Shown one piece after another: positions 50,301-62,597 of a DNA stretch of 64,000 bases. The translations under genes and the position numbers were made by a program. The stretch is from assembly GCA_006538405.1 (NCBI GenBank), contig BJKQ01000001.1:4278001-4342000 (forward strand). Direction: 5' to 3'. This stretch comes from Hansfordia pulvinata (taxonomy: Eukaryota; Ascomycota; Sordariomycetes; Xylariales). Numbering within the stretch: position 1 is the first letter of the stretch; each line of letters starts with the position of its first letter. The notes below the pieces were generated by a model, which did not search any database, was not told where the DNA came from, and worked only from the letters and a program-made list of their open reading frames with translations.

Positions 50301-50938
50301 TGCCCCGGGCTCACGGGGTGCCGGATGGATGGATGGATGGAACGAGGGGGAGGCAGTCTGCCTTAGACCTCGTGCTGCAAACACACACACACACGGACTG
50401 TGCGTGTAGTACCCGTAGCTGGTGTACCGAAGAGCCCGGGCGCCTCGAAAGCTGCTGCCATCACAATGCTGTCTGGCACATAGGAACACTATACATAAGA
50501 CTGGCCTCACTTCAAACATAACTGCCACGCATCATGTTCACGTATAATATTACCTATGTACTGGTTCCTTCTACCTTCCTCCCAATATGTACTTGCGCAA
50601 ATAAGTTATCAGATGCCAGAGCGAACACGCAACCTTCGCCTGGCTTGTCAAGTGATAGTACTGGTCAACGACGGACCAGCCCCGCGTTACAGAACCTGTG
50701 GCCATGGCAGCAGCGAGTGTGCCCTTTCTTCCTGGTGGTACAACCACAACGCCTTCCCCAAACATGAGTCCGAATGCAGTCAAGAGAAGAACGACACCAA
50801 GCTGGCGCGATAAAGTGTGAGAAGACATGACAGAAGACATGACGGTGAAGCGAGGGTATGTTGATCAGCTCGGGCGCAAAGAAAGAAGGGTACGAAAAGC
50901 GCCAGAAACCGTGGACCGTCCCTAGGCCGGACGGAACA
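47381..50938. other. Spacer between lipase and RBR genes, no gene seen
   Basis: About 3.6 kb that includes the lipase promoter (leftward) and the RBR 3' end. It carries five TACGAGTA/TACTCGTA octamers (47818, 48618, 49172, 49223, 49951), TACCTA-rich sequence around 48015-48050 and 48535-48570, and a poly(G) run at 48400-48415. No credible coding frame was found. Confidence 0.5.
48400..48415. repeat. Poly(G) run, 16 bases
   Basis: Uninterrupted G homopolymer in non-coding DNA. Confidence 0.95.
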
Positions 50939-53900
50939 TCATCCGACAACACTGGGAGCATCCGGCTCGCCCGGCTTCACATAGTTCCGCCACTCGTGCA
51001 CTCGATCCAGCCCGTGGCCAGAGCTGGCCAAGCCTGCCAGCACCGACCCGGGTGGCGGCTCCACCATGTCGCGTGGCGAAGACCGTCGCCGTGCCCGCGG
51101 GCTGGTCATGGGCGCGTATACCTCCGCCTCGTCCATGTAGTTGTGTCCCGTACGGCGCGGGACGAGCAGCCTTTCGGCAGGCCCGGCCGAGCGAGGAATG
51201 CCGCGCGGGCTCGGCCCCGCAGCCCCGTACATCAAGTCATCCTCCATCGTGCGGTGACGGCGGAAGCTGGCCGGGGATCCGCCGGCCATCGGCGCCGGGG
51301 GCGGCGGCGGCGCGGCCGGGACAGGTGGAGGGGCGGCGCTCATGCTGCCGCGAGGTGCCATCGGATTGTGGGCAAAGGAGCGGCGCGGCGGGCTGTTGCC
51401 CTGCCGCGACTCGAAGCGATCCGCCAGCCGCTGCTCCTGCGACGAGCCGCGCATGCCCCGCGCTCGGCTCACACCAGTCACATAATCCGAGTGACTGCGT
51501 TCGAACGGGGCCACGCCCGGCGGCGGAGGCGCATGCGGCACGGGAGGCTCGGGGGCTCCGGCCCGGCGGAAGTCGGCGTTCATGTAGTGGCTGGCGCTGT
51601 TGCCAAAACCCCCAGCTTCGTCATAGTCCTCGTCACCCGACTCGCCGAATTGCAACCGCCGTGCCAAATCCGCGTCCTGCTGTTCCTGCATCCGGCGCTC
51701 AAGCCGGTCATCCTCGAAAGCACGGGGTCTTCGGCGGCCCCCGCGCTTGGGGATGGCTCCTGACCCAACCCTGTAGTCGCGGGGATCGCTACCGCCAAAG
51801 CGCCCATGGTCCACGACGGGCGGAGCTGGCCCATCCAAGTAGTCGCCATCTTGATCCGCTCCGTTGTATGTGAACCAGGGACAGTCGCAACTCTTCCATG
51901 GTGTGCCGCATATCATGCAAAATTCGGCACCGCAGCGGCTGGGAACGAGGTTAGTCGCAAGAGGCTACACATTTTCGAACAAAGATCAGCTTACCAGGTC
52001 ATGTGGTTGCAGCCCTCGTCCAACTCGACCATTTCGCGGCACTTGAAGCAGCGCTGCCAACCGTTGTCCTGGGCCTGCTGCAGGACTCGGAGGGTGTCTT
52101 CGTCACTGGGGCACCTCCTGTTCTCGTGCCACTTGCCGTTGCAGGCGCAGCAGATCTTGGTATCGCACCTAGCGCACTTGGCATACTGACGGCCGCCCTT
52201 CTCGCGGATGCGGTCTGGCCTGACCCACTCACCGCACCGCCTTTTTGGGCAGTAGATGCGGTTCTGCGTCGAGAACTCGGCAAACCTTCGGTTCCACCGC
52301 TTCTTGAACTTGGTGTCGAACAGCCGATCGACGTGCTTGATCGCAATGGGATCTGCGGTGCAGCAACGTGGTGGCATTTGGCTCGGGTCGTCCATGGACT
52401 GCTCAAACGCACGCATCAAGCACGGCTGACACATGCGGTGACCGCACTTGAGCTTTGGAGCCTTGTTGGCAGTGACCTTATCCAAACATATGATGCACTC
52501 GAGGCTGTTCAACTTAGTACAACGCTGCAAAAAGGAGAATTTGAAGCAATCGCAACTTACCGCTTTGATGCCTTTTCATCCGCTGGGGCCCCTCGAAACT
52601 GCGTGCCGAAAAAGTCGAGGAATGCTGAGCGCTTGGACGAGCTTCCGGCGCTGTGGGCGGACGCCACATGGCTGGGCGCAGGGTTTGAACGAGGCTGTTT
52701 CGTCCTCGTAGGATAGTATGCCTCTGAAGAATAGTAGTATTTGCCTCGTGAGCCGCTGGGTAATATTGTCAGTCTCACACCATGAAATGTGCTCGTCACT
52801 CGCAGGCACGAACCGTTTGTTAGCTGATATGTGCTTGTCGGCGCTGTGGCGAGCCCGGTTTGTCGAGAGAACACGGGGGCTGCTGGGCGACTCGGACCGA
52901 TGTCTGCGACGCGGTCGGGAAGATAATCTGTCGACTGCCAGCCGTCTTGGCGGCGTGGGGGCGCCGTAGTACATGTCTCTTTCGCTTTCCTGGTCGCTCA
53001 GGACGACTTGGGGGCGGCGTGTGCGGCGACTGGGCCTGCGATCGACTTGGGGCGGCTCAGCTTCGGATTCGGGCTCGGGCTCCCTCTGGACGACAATATG
53101 TCGCGCCAGGAGACGCTTTTCTCGGGCGTCTTGCGAAGGAGCTGAGGAAGCCGAGTCTGAATCTGATTCTGCAGATGACGACGCAGACGAGGTCCGTCGC
53201 GACTTGGGCGTGGAGCGCAAGGTGCGGGCCGAGCGCGGCGGTGGATGTTCCTCCTCGACGGATATGACGTCGTCTTCGCTGCTTTCGTCGCTGCCGCCAC
53301 TCTCGCTGGTCGGCTCCCGGCTGCGACTGAAAGCTCTAGCCCCTGACTTTCCGGACTTGACAGACTGGGCGCGCGATCTGATTCTCAAAGGGACGTGTCG
53401 AGGCTCGTCGTCTGATTCTGATTCTGACTCTGATTCCGATTCTGATTCGTGGTAGCCGGCGCGGGGTTTGCCCTTTCGGTGGGTGGCAGTCGCGGCACGG
53501 TTGAGCATGGGAGGGGGTGGCATATGGTCGTGGGAGCGCCGTAGGTCTTCGGACGCAGGTCGGTTGTGCCTGTGACCAGGTGGGAGGGACGGGGAATATG
53601 AGGACATGGGCCTGCGGTCTCTGTCCCTGGGAGCGCCACTGGCACCGCTGGGCCTCGGAACGGTTCGGTAGGGCAACGAATGGCCGCCCGGGGAATCTCT
53701 GGGGTCCCAATCATACGCGTTGCGATGGCGGGAGGGCGAGGGAGTGCGAGCAGGGCGCGTACGCCGGGGGCGGTGGGCGGCGCCGCCCCGGGAGGATGCT
53801 GGGCCAGCATTTGGAGTGTTGGCGCTGGCGGTGCGGCAGCGAGAGGTCGAGGATGGTGACACCTGGGCTTGCCGGGGGGCAGCACGGCTTGTAGGCGATG

Positions 53901-53952
53901 CTATGCTCTCCGGGCAGCCCTCGTGGATCGGGGTCGGACTGTGGCTCTGGGG
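50939..53952 (-). CDS. RBR (RING-IBR-RING) E3 ubiquitin ligase, four recognised exons, 5' end unresolved
   Basis: Exons 52814 and upstream, 52755-52561, 52504-51995 and 51938-50939 join in frame (phase 2 each) through introns of 58, 56 and 56 nt with GTTCGT, GTAAGT and GTAAGC donors. RING1 begins LECIICLDKV with KLKCGHRMCQPCL; the IBR has RIYCPKRRCGEW and CARCDTKICCACNGKWH; RING2 has CFKCREMVELDEGCNHMTC and CGAEFCMICG. The Cys in EGCNHMTC is the expected thioester-forming residue, so it should act as a HECT-like RING hybrid. The long N-terminal exon is Ser/Arg/Pro-rich with acidic Ser-Glu-Ser-Asp repeats; the C-terminal exon is Pro/Arg-rich and disordered. The second intron's obvious acceptor (GCAG near 52525) breaks the frame, so I used AACAG (exon start 52504). 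The N-terminal frame is open to a TAG at 53953-53955 but has no ATG there, so an upstream exon (perhaps from the ATG at 54047) or another indel is needed. Total is at least 917 residues. Confidence 0.92.
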
Positions 53953-54192
53953 CTAGGGTGGGCTGTGGTGAGATAGGATGGGCCACAGAGAAGGCGATAT
54001 CGTGAGCTGGGGCGACAGCTGGTAGCTCGTGAGTGGACAATGCTCATGCAAGCCGAGAGGGCAGCAGTGATTGGGCCGGGCTGACTGCACTCTGCATGGG
54101 TAGGGCGAACGGGGGTGCAAGTGCAACATCGGGCGAAGGAGGTCGATCTCACAGGCAGGGCAGCAGGCAGGCAGACACGGATCTGGCACTCT

Positions 54193-54224
54193 ACTGGCTG
54201 ACTGGCTGACTGGCTGACTGGCTG
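54193..54224. repeat. Four tandem copies of the 8-mer ACTGGCTG
   Basis: Perfect tetramer, followed by degenerate GGCTG units to about 54236, upstream of the RBR gene's first recognised exon. Confidence 0.95.
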
Positions 54225-54303
54225 GGTGGCTGGCTTGCTCGGAGATGGTGTTGTTGCCAGTGGGCGATGTTCCAGGCTTGCCGGGTGCCTTTTGCAGGAG
54301 ACG

Positions 54304-54345
54304 CGTGCGTGCGTGAGGGTGTGTGCGTGTGCGTGTGCGTGTGCG
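54304..54345. repeat. (CGTG)/(GTGTGC) short-unit repeat
   Basis: CGTG units pass into GTGTGC-type hexamers in non-coding DNA near the 5' end of the RBR gene. Confidence 0.85.
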
Positions 54346-57300
54346 ACTGCGGTATGGCTCGGTGTGTATTGCTGGGAGGCCCGGGCTGATTTGCGTATGG
54401 CTCCGATGAGCTGGCGTAGCTGGCGTGGTCGGGACCTGACGTGTTTGTGTGGCTGGTGCGCGGGCTGACAGCGAGGGACGGCGGGCGGCGGCCGGGAGCT
54501 CGGACGAAAGCGCTGGGATGGATGGCTCGCAGCCAGCACGAGACCGAAAGCAGCGGGCAGGCGGGCGAGGCGAGGCGCAAGGCAGCACCCCGAGGCGATT
54601 CTAGAGTCGTGGAAGGGTGGCCGGCGCCTCGAAGCGGCCGTTATGGGAGAGGGAGGGAAGAAAGGCGGTATCTCGAACTGAGGGACGCACAACAGAAGGT
54701 GGACGGGACTCTCAGCCCTGGAGGCAGGAGGGCCACAGCACAACGGAATGCACGAGGGGGTAAGGTTATGAGAGGTACCTAACTCATACACCTAACCTCA
54801 GGTGCGAGTATTCGCACCGGTCGGGTGAGGTGGGCGGCTGGAGATGGACTGGCAGTTGGGGCGTAGGTACCTGACGTAGCAGGGAAGTTCTGCAGGCCGT
54901 CAGGTACCGCCCAGACGAAAGCGGTTTAGATGGCGGGCCAAGCTGGAAGGGAAGTCGCGAGAGGTGCAAGCTCCTTCCTTCCAATGTCTGACCTCTTTTC
55001 GGGTGGATGTGAATACCTAAGAAAACCCTTCAAATCCAGGATGGAAACTCATGGGTGCCCCTCTTGTTGAAATGTCATGGTATGTTCAAGCCTATAGGAC
55101 GTCTGATAAGGTACTGGGCCGGCTCGTGGTATCCAAAACAGCGGCAGTTGCAGGGTGAGGCAATAATACGCATGATATTGAGCAGGATTGCGAGTTTGTG
55201 TCGACGGTTATACTAAGTATAACATGTGTACGGCAGCCAGCCACCCAGCAAAGTTTGTATGTCTCTGAGGCACGTCCGCTTGAACAAAACAGCATTTGCG
55301 ACATGACATCCAAGAATGTATTCGTGCCCTCATCTACGTGGACTCAGCAACAAGGCAGACTGGACCAGCAGGTAGCTGTCGCCGGTGCACAGTGGTCGCT
55401 CTGGCTGGATCTGTAGTAGGTTGCGGAGTACATCGTTAGATACTTCCCACTCCACCCCTGCCTATAGCAAGGCTTTTTCTTTTCTTTTTTTTCTCTCGTG
55501 GCTGATCAGGCCGCAATTCTCCAGGTCGGTCGGATACCTGAACAATACTGACGAGGCCGGGATGCGAGCCAGCTCATCGCTGTTATAAACAGGACGAAAA
55601 GTCGATTGGCTGCGTTCCTGGAGACAGCATCGGCACGAGCAGCAGGCGATCGACCTTTTTGTTTTCCTGTTTCCATCGTTGGCCTTGGATAGTCATTCAC
55701 ACGCACGCACACGCACGCACACGCACACGCAGCACCTGATGAGCCCAACCCTCGCCTGTGACCGACCCCCTCCCGCTCGGCGCTGCGTCCACGGGGTCGT
55801 TTCCGTCCGCCCATTAGAGGGACTGGAGACGGATGGGACCGAACGGTGCATATACGAGCCCTCGTACCTTGGGCAGGTGGGTGGTGGGTGGCAGGCCTCC
55901 CTCCACGCCTCCTTTTGAGACCCCTGAGAGACACGATGCAGTTGGCCGTGGCGCCGACGATCTCTGCCTCCAGCCCCAGCCGGTAGCGCCGCCCCCCTCC
56001 CCTCCATGGCACGGAGCAATCAGTACGGAATTGCAAGTCATCTTCCGTCGCCAGCCATACGAGTAGAGCAGCAGCAGCCACCAGCAGGTCAACAAGTCCC
56101 CAGGTGAGCCCCGTATGAGTGGGCCAGAATTGCCTGCGATGAGTTCCGGCAATCACCCGCTGCGGCCGTCGCTGCGGCTGCGGGTTTCTGATCTTGGTCC
56201 GGCTGGCTTGCACGAGTATCTCGTGGCTTGAGAGCTGGGGGAATCAAGTACAAGTAGGCCGCCCACCCATCAATCGCGGTGATGACTGGCCATGACGGTC
56301 CCTGCTGATCGGCCGACCCGGGATCCATACGAATACCCTGCATCCATCATACCGCAGAAAAAGGGAGGAGGCTGGCGGGCCGGCAGCCACAAGACCAGCC
56401 TCTCTAGGTGGTAGGCCTGCCTTTCTCACCCAGGCGGGCAGGGAGAAACAAAATCACTGGCTCTGCTGTCTTCCGACGGGCAGCCCGCCACCCGGGCGTA
56501 CGGGTCGTCAGTCGTACGGGCTTTGCATGGGACCGATCCCGCATGTCGAGTGCACCGGCCCGCGATCTGATAGGGCAACACGGCACAGCACGGCACCGCA
56601 TCACCGCACACAACCGCGCACACGGGAAAAGGGCTTTGATTGTCTCGACAAACGGCCCCCCTCGAGAACCCGGTCCGATCTTCCAGGTGGGCGACATCAC
56701 CTTGCGGGCAATCATCACCATTCTCCATAATTGTTTCAACATCGACAAGCAGTCGACTGGTTCTCTCCCGTCTTTTCACAAGTTTGCTCACTGAACCGAC
56801 CCGGCCCGGCCCTGGACCTGAGTTGAACCCAGACCACCTGGACCTGGGGGGCGAGGAGGCTGGGGGCGAGGGGCCGCGGGGGATATCCAATGACGATGGG
56901 TCAAGAGAGGCGTGGACCCCCGCTCCACACATTCATCAGTCGAAGAAGCATGGGGCTACTACGGGTACGTAACGAGTAACACTGAAGCCTTCAGGCTTAT
57001 TATGACTCGTAATGTACCAATGCCAGTCCGCACTCGACTTCTAAGGTGACACCTGATCTGATCACCGCACCGGGCCGTCCCCCCCTCGGGAGCCACTCCT
57101 GGGGTTGGCGTGATTGGTTGGTAGGCTTTAGTGCAAACCTGCTGGTTGGCGTCTTGTCAACTGACGGCCCTGGTCCGGGCTGGGTCCTTATTTGATGGTT
57201 TGCTGGTTTGCTGGCCGCATCGTTCGAGTGCGCGTATGTGAATGGCTGGCTTTGCTTTCTTCCACGCAGCTTGCCACTGACTGACAACTGCAAAGACGCA

Positions 57301-60115
57301 CGACCTCCTGGCGTCTCGCTCTCGTCTGGTTTGCCCTCCCGCCCCCTCGTCATGCTTGCTTACGCGTATAGGCTCGCTGGGCCGCCACCGCACACACAAA
57401 CACACGCAGACACACAGACACAGGGGTTCTCTGCCCCGGCGGGCTTGGCCCTCGCGCTTCCGCGTGTGTCTGCGTCGGGTGTCACCTGATTGCGGTCCTT
57501 GCAGGCGTCGCCCACCTTCGCCGCCACGCAGCGAAGGGGAAGGGGGAACGTGTGGCCAGGTGAGGCGCACGAGTAGCGGCTGTTTGACGCTGCCTTGGCG
57601 TGCTCGTCCCGGAACCAGGCCGGTTCCGCATCCCCCCTGTAAGCTTGCGCGGGCTTGCGTGCTTGCTTGCTTCTTGGGAGGGAAGGTGTCTTGATGGCGT
57701 CGTGTGTGTGTGAGGCGTAGCAGACGTCGCCGTCCGGGCCGGACCTCTTGATGTCTCCGCGCCTCCGGGGTACGAGTGGGTATATTACTACGACGAGTAC
57801 TCGTACTCTCCCCATGGCGGTTTGCTTGTCTTCAATGTCATCGGCGTGCCGCCTTGACGTGGGCCGTCCAGCTTGCCGGTTGAGCCGCCTGGCCCCCCAC
57901 CCCACGCCGGTGACTGGATCATGTCTGCGCCATTCTCGCGTGGTGGTGACGAAGCCGTGTCTCGCTGCCGAATAGTCATTCCCCCCGTGTCGTGTTTGGG
58001 CAGGCGGGACATCGCCTCTGCGGTCCGTGCTCTCGTACGTGAGGACCAGCAGCCACGAACGACCATGTTATCGCCAGCAGAGAACACAATGGCCACAGGA
58101 CTCCCGTAGCAGTGGGCGAGATCCAGAACACGAGCTGGTTTATTTCCGTACGCACACGTGCTCCGCTGAACAGGTCCAAGTCGCAACCCGGACTCCCCGC
58201 CTCTACCTCTCAACGCGAGACGCCGCCCGCGGCATGCGTACGAGTATGCGCACCAAAACTGGCTCCAATGTCCGACCCTCTCTCGATGGCCGTGCCCGGA
58301 TGGCTGGGTTTCGCCGGCTGCCGATTTCGGTCGCGTGCAGGGACTGTCCGCCTTGGTTAGAGAAGAAAAGCAAAATGTCGGACGAAGAGTGGAAAGAAAG
58401 ACGGCCATAGCTCCCCGCCTTCAACCCCGCGGCACGCGCCCTGGCCGCGGATGGGAGTCAGGAATTTTCGTCTTCAATAGCATGGGCATCCCGGCCATCT
58501 CGACGGCCCCGTCGCCCGAATTCGCCCCGTCGCCCGAATCTGGCCATATTGCAGGGTCAGGCTCGGCGGCAGACGGACGCGCCCGCGGGGGATCCCCTCG
58601 TGCCAGGGGCATCCTGTCATCGCGGCTGGCGAAAGCAGTCAGCCGGGCATTTTTGGGGAGGAGGGCATGCACAGACCTATTCGTACCTCTCTTTGGGACG
58701 GTGAAGCAGCGCTCTCGTCTGGGGCATTCGAGGGGTGGTGGATCTATGGCGCGCAGCTTTTGGACCGAGTGAACTTTCACGCGTCGTCGGAGCAGTCAAC
58801 CTAGCTATGTATTCACGGAGTGCCCTCGACGCGGGATCCACCTACACTGGGCACGATGTTGGCTCCAGGGCCACGATTGCTCAAGAGGAGTGGTAGTGGT
58901 CTCCAGAACCCATGGCAATATTGTGTCTACTCTGATACCGAGTCGAGACGATGCTGTCCTTTCTAGCGAGGGCGCCTGACGCGTCTCTGCATCCCCTCGG
59001 GAGACGAAATGGCGCAGACCATCATCACTGGCGGCGTCTCGTCCGTCATCTCGTCTGTTGCCTCGAGCCTCTCCTTTTCTTGAAAGCCGGTGTCAGTGTG
59101 CCTTGCCCAAGGCAATGTACTAAAGTACTACAAGCTCAAGCATCAGCGGGAGGTACTCCAATGTTGTACCTTGACCTACCGTGCATTTGATGGAACGAGG
59201 AAGTACATGGTGTAGCAGGTCGCTCCTGCCTACAATCAAACAACCGAGATATGGGGAAACAGCACGTGAAGCCTGGGCCATGAAGAACTTCTCCCAATAC
59301 CACATCTTTGCAGCCATCCATCCGCCTCACTCACCCTGTTTGCTTGCTCGCTAGCTCGCCCATTACTTGGCTGCACTACCCGAGGCATGTCGACTCTGCA
59401 TGGCTCGCTCCTCATGGTGGGCCCAGAGTCGTGCTGCGAGCTCTCTCCTGCAAGTGGCCGGGGTGAGGCATCCAGGCTGCCGACTTGCGAAGAGACGATT
59501 GGCTCTCAGCCAGCAGTCGGCTGAGCTGCGCAGCCACGAGAGCCATCATAACCGGACGCCGTCCCGAGCCGCCTCTGTCTCCAGAGCCTTGCGAGTCGCA
59601 GTATCTGGTACCACCGTCCAGTTCATCTGTGATGGTGCTCTGGCTCCCCAGCCTGACGGCTTGGGTTCTTTGACATTCGCGACCAGTCATAGCCGGCCCG
59701 TTTCGATCTCCGTCGCGGCATCTGACGTGTGGCACTTTTGATCGTCGACTTGCGCTCATCAACATGGGCTTTCATTGGCTTCTCCGGCTTTCATCACGAG
59801 GAGCAGGTCAGGAACAGGCGAATCAGTAGACGATTTCACCCTCCCTTCTTTCTGTCCGAGCAAGCTGGCCTACCCACCTCACGCATGCACTCTGCCCCGC
59901 CCCCAGCGTGCGGCTCGCGTGCTGAGCCTGCGCCATTGCAGCCTTGTGCGAGATCGCGTGGAGTCCTCCCAGGGGGGAGATGCCTCTTCAATGCCGCTCG
60001 ATCGCAAAAACGAAAACTTCATGGCCCCTTCAAGCTGCTCCGTCTCCAACATGTCTAGGCTAGCATACCAGATAATCAGCTACCAAGGAAGATCAACCCT
60101 CATCACAGCGTCGAC

Positions 60116-62597
60116 ATGGCGTCGCACGACCGCCGCTCAGAAACCCCAACTCCACAAAGCCCGCCCGACGATGACTGTGTTTCCAACATTTCAGGCTCCA
60201 CTCGACAGGGCCCGGCTGACTTGAGTCGTGTCTCGTCTGTGCGCTACGGTCTATTTGACACGGACGAAGACGGCCATGCCACCGACGACGAAGCCGCCAC
60301 GCTCCAGGCCTCGGATGACGGGCAGCAGACGGCCTACCAACCAGTTCCCGGCCAGGCGAGCTCCCCGCCACCCCCTTCCGGGTCGGAGGCGCGACTGGTC
60401 CCGACCAGATCGAGCAGCAGCCCGGTCCAGCGCTTCAGCCAGAGGCTGGGTACAGTCGGGGAGCTGACCCTGTGCGTTGGGACCATGTGGTCGCTCGCCT
60501 CGCTCGTCTTCCTGCTCTTCCTTTGGTTCGCCGTCGATCCCAGCACCGGCGGCGGGAACGCACCCAGCCTGTGGCATGCAATCATGCTCCAGGGCTGGAT
60601 CCCCCAGACCATCACCCTGACAGGCATCGTCCTTCGAACATCGGTTGTGCTTCAGGCTACTGTCTGCACCTCCATGTGCGCCGCCCTGGTTCTGGAGAGA
60701 CACCACGTGTCTGTTTCCCAGCTCGCGCGATTCTCGATCCTCCGGGGCGTCAATGGCGGACCCTGGAGCATTCTCCAGGCGTCTTTTGATAAGCATCTCA
60801 TGGCGTGTCCCGAGGTGATACTCCTCGCCGTGCTGTTTGCTGTTTGTCGGAGGCCTGGTTTTGCAATTCGGGTCGACGCTTCTGCTGTCTGATCTGCACG
60901 ACGGGTATCTCGTCCAACCCCTGGCGAATAGGTCAGTCGACATAAGATGGGGCGATACCGGCACCAGAGGTCCCAGCAGCTTAGTTAAATGGGACCAGAA
61001 GCCTTCATCGATCATATCCTTCGGAGAGACTCCGCCGGGGTACTACGCCGACCCTGACGAGATGGGTGTGAGTGACACCGGTGTTAAAAGAAGGGTCTTT
61101 CTCCCTTTTCAAGAGGCTCGGGACCGGACATCACTTCGCCATTACGCTGGGGACGCCTTCGTGATCAGCCAAAGAACTATCTGTATGGCGCCTGAGATCC
61201 CAGTCATGACGGTACAGGGGAACAAGACCTCAACCCACGCGACCAGCTATACTCTCGCAGGTACCATCGATTACGAAAAGACGTTTTCAAGAGCCGGTGT
61301 CACCCCAGTCAATTACGACTCGAATCAAAGCGGGACTTTCGGCCCCGGGAACTTCAGTTGTTCGGTCATGAAAGGACACTTGACGGATGGGACTTCTTTC
61401 TGTGTACCTTTCCCTAGGGCTGGAGAGACCATCTCACCCCCGTCCTTCTGGAATGGCACTGGGAGCCCAGTGGCGCCACAAAGCACGGCATTTCTGATCA
61501 TTGAAAACAACGCAACCGGGTCTAAAGAGCATGGCAACAAGAAACTCCTGCATCCCAGGGATCTTGGGGAGGGGCCCGGTCCCAACAATCACGAGTGGTC
61601 GTACTTTACAGACCATAAACTCAATCATCCCCAGACCAGCAACATAAGTCTATGTTTCTCGTCTTTGAATATCATGGTCTCGTTTGTGACGATGATACCC
61701 AGCTGGGACATTCGGGACCGCCCAGATGAGCTCAGTGTCTCGACTTCATACCTTTCATCGGATACGGAGGGCGCACAGAGGATGCTCGGGGCCGATCCGG
61801 GGATCCAGGATCTTGATTCCAGGGGCCTCTTCAAGGTAGAGTCAATCGTGGATCCGCCTGACCATGTTTATCTTGGGCCGGATGAACCTGGGGCAGGCTA
61901 TGGCTTCTTACCTACCATCCAGCGAACCACAGCATACTTTGAGTACTACCTGCAGACACTGTCCTACAGCGACCCTGGGTTTCTTGGATACGATCCTGGA
62001 GGAAACCCCGATAATCTTCAAACTACCAAGCCAAACTGGACAGAGACAAGCTCAGCTAGCACAGCCGTTGCTTTGTGCAGCAGCTGTGACGGGACCCCGG
62101 ACGCCCACGCCAACGAGTACTTCAGCTCCATGTTTGTCAATATTCTCCAGGACACGAACCGGTCGGCGGTCGCTCTCCAGTCTGTCATCACACTGTACGC
62201 ACAGAGCATGTATTACAACGCGCTGAGCACCTTTGATGTGGCGACGAGATCAGAGGTTGTCTCCGCCGAACGGTTTCAGGTGCCGTCGGGCCGCCGGGGC
62301 ATAGCGGTCGTCACGGCGACAACGCTGGTGAATCTCATCTGCATCGCCGCCATGACGGCCCTGTACCTAGCCAAGACGCGCCACACGCGGCTGGGGGACT
62401 GCTGGCATACGATCGCGCAGACACTGTCACCACGGACGTACGAACTGGTGCGGGATAGCGCCATGCGGACCGACAGGCAGGTGCGCGTGGCCGTCGCCGG
62501 GGACGCCGGGCGCATCCGGCTCGGGCTGTCGGTCAGAGGCCGCGTTGAGGCTTTTAGTTACCATCACGATGACCAGGAGGCGTCTGCGGGGAGCTGA
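60116..62597 (+). CDS. Uncharacterised fungal multi-pass membrane glycoprotein, frame broken at a 7-bp tandem duplication
   Basis: ATG at 60116 opens a cytosol-like N terminus (about 115 residues, Ser/Asp/Pro-rich). Hydrophobic segments follow at about 120-142 (LCVGTMWSLASLVFLLFLWF) and about 160-195, then a third (VILLAVLF...GLVLQFGSTLLL). After it comes a large domain of about 450 residues with many N-glycosylation sequons (NKT, NQS, NFS, NGT, NAT, NIS, NWT, NRS), then a final helix (about 62305-62370: VVTATTLVNLICIAAMTALYL) and a basic tail, ending at TGA 62595-62597. The third helix crosses from one frame to another at 60832-60845, where GCTGTTT is repeated in tandem. Removing one copy, or one T from a TTT, restores a continuous protein of about 825 residues. 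This topology is common among lineage-variable fungal surface proteins. I do not recognise a family and assign no function. Confidence 0.75.
60832..60845 (+). repeat. 7-bp tandem duplication GCTGTTT x2 at the frameshift of the membrane glycoprotein gene
   Basis: Two adjacent perfect copies of GCTGTTT lie exactly where the reading frame changes by +1 within a transmembrane helix. It could be a slippage mutation. Alternatively one extra T was called in the second TTT. Confidence 0.8.

Larger units (their letters stand above)
53956..60115. other. Spacer between RBR and multi-pass membrane genes, no confident gene
   Basis: About 6.2 kb. The first few hundred bases should hold the RBR 5' end and promoter. 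A minus-strand segment at about 55930-56130 reads with a hydrophobic stretch (LVDLLVAAAALLVWL) and might be an exon of a small membrane protein, but I cannot complete a gene model. Octamers lie at 56058, 57798 and 58239. Nothing else is recognised. Confidence 0.45.
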
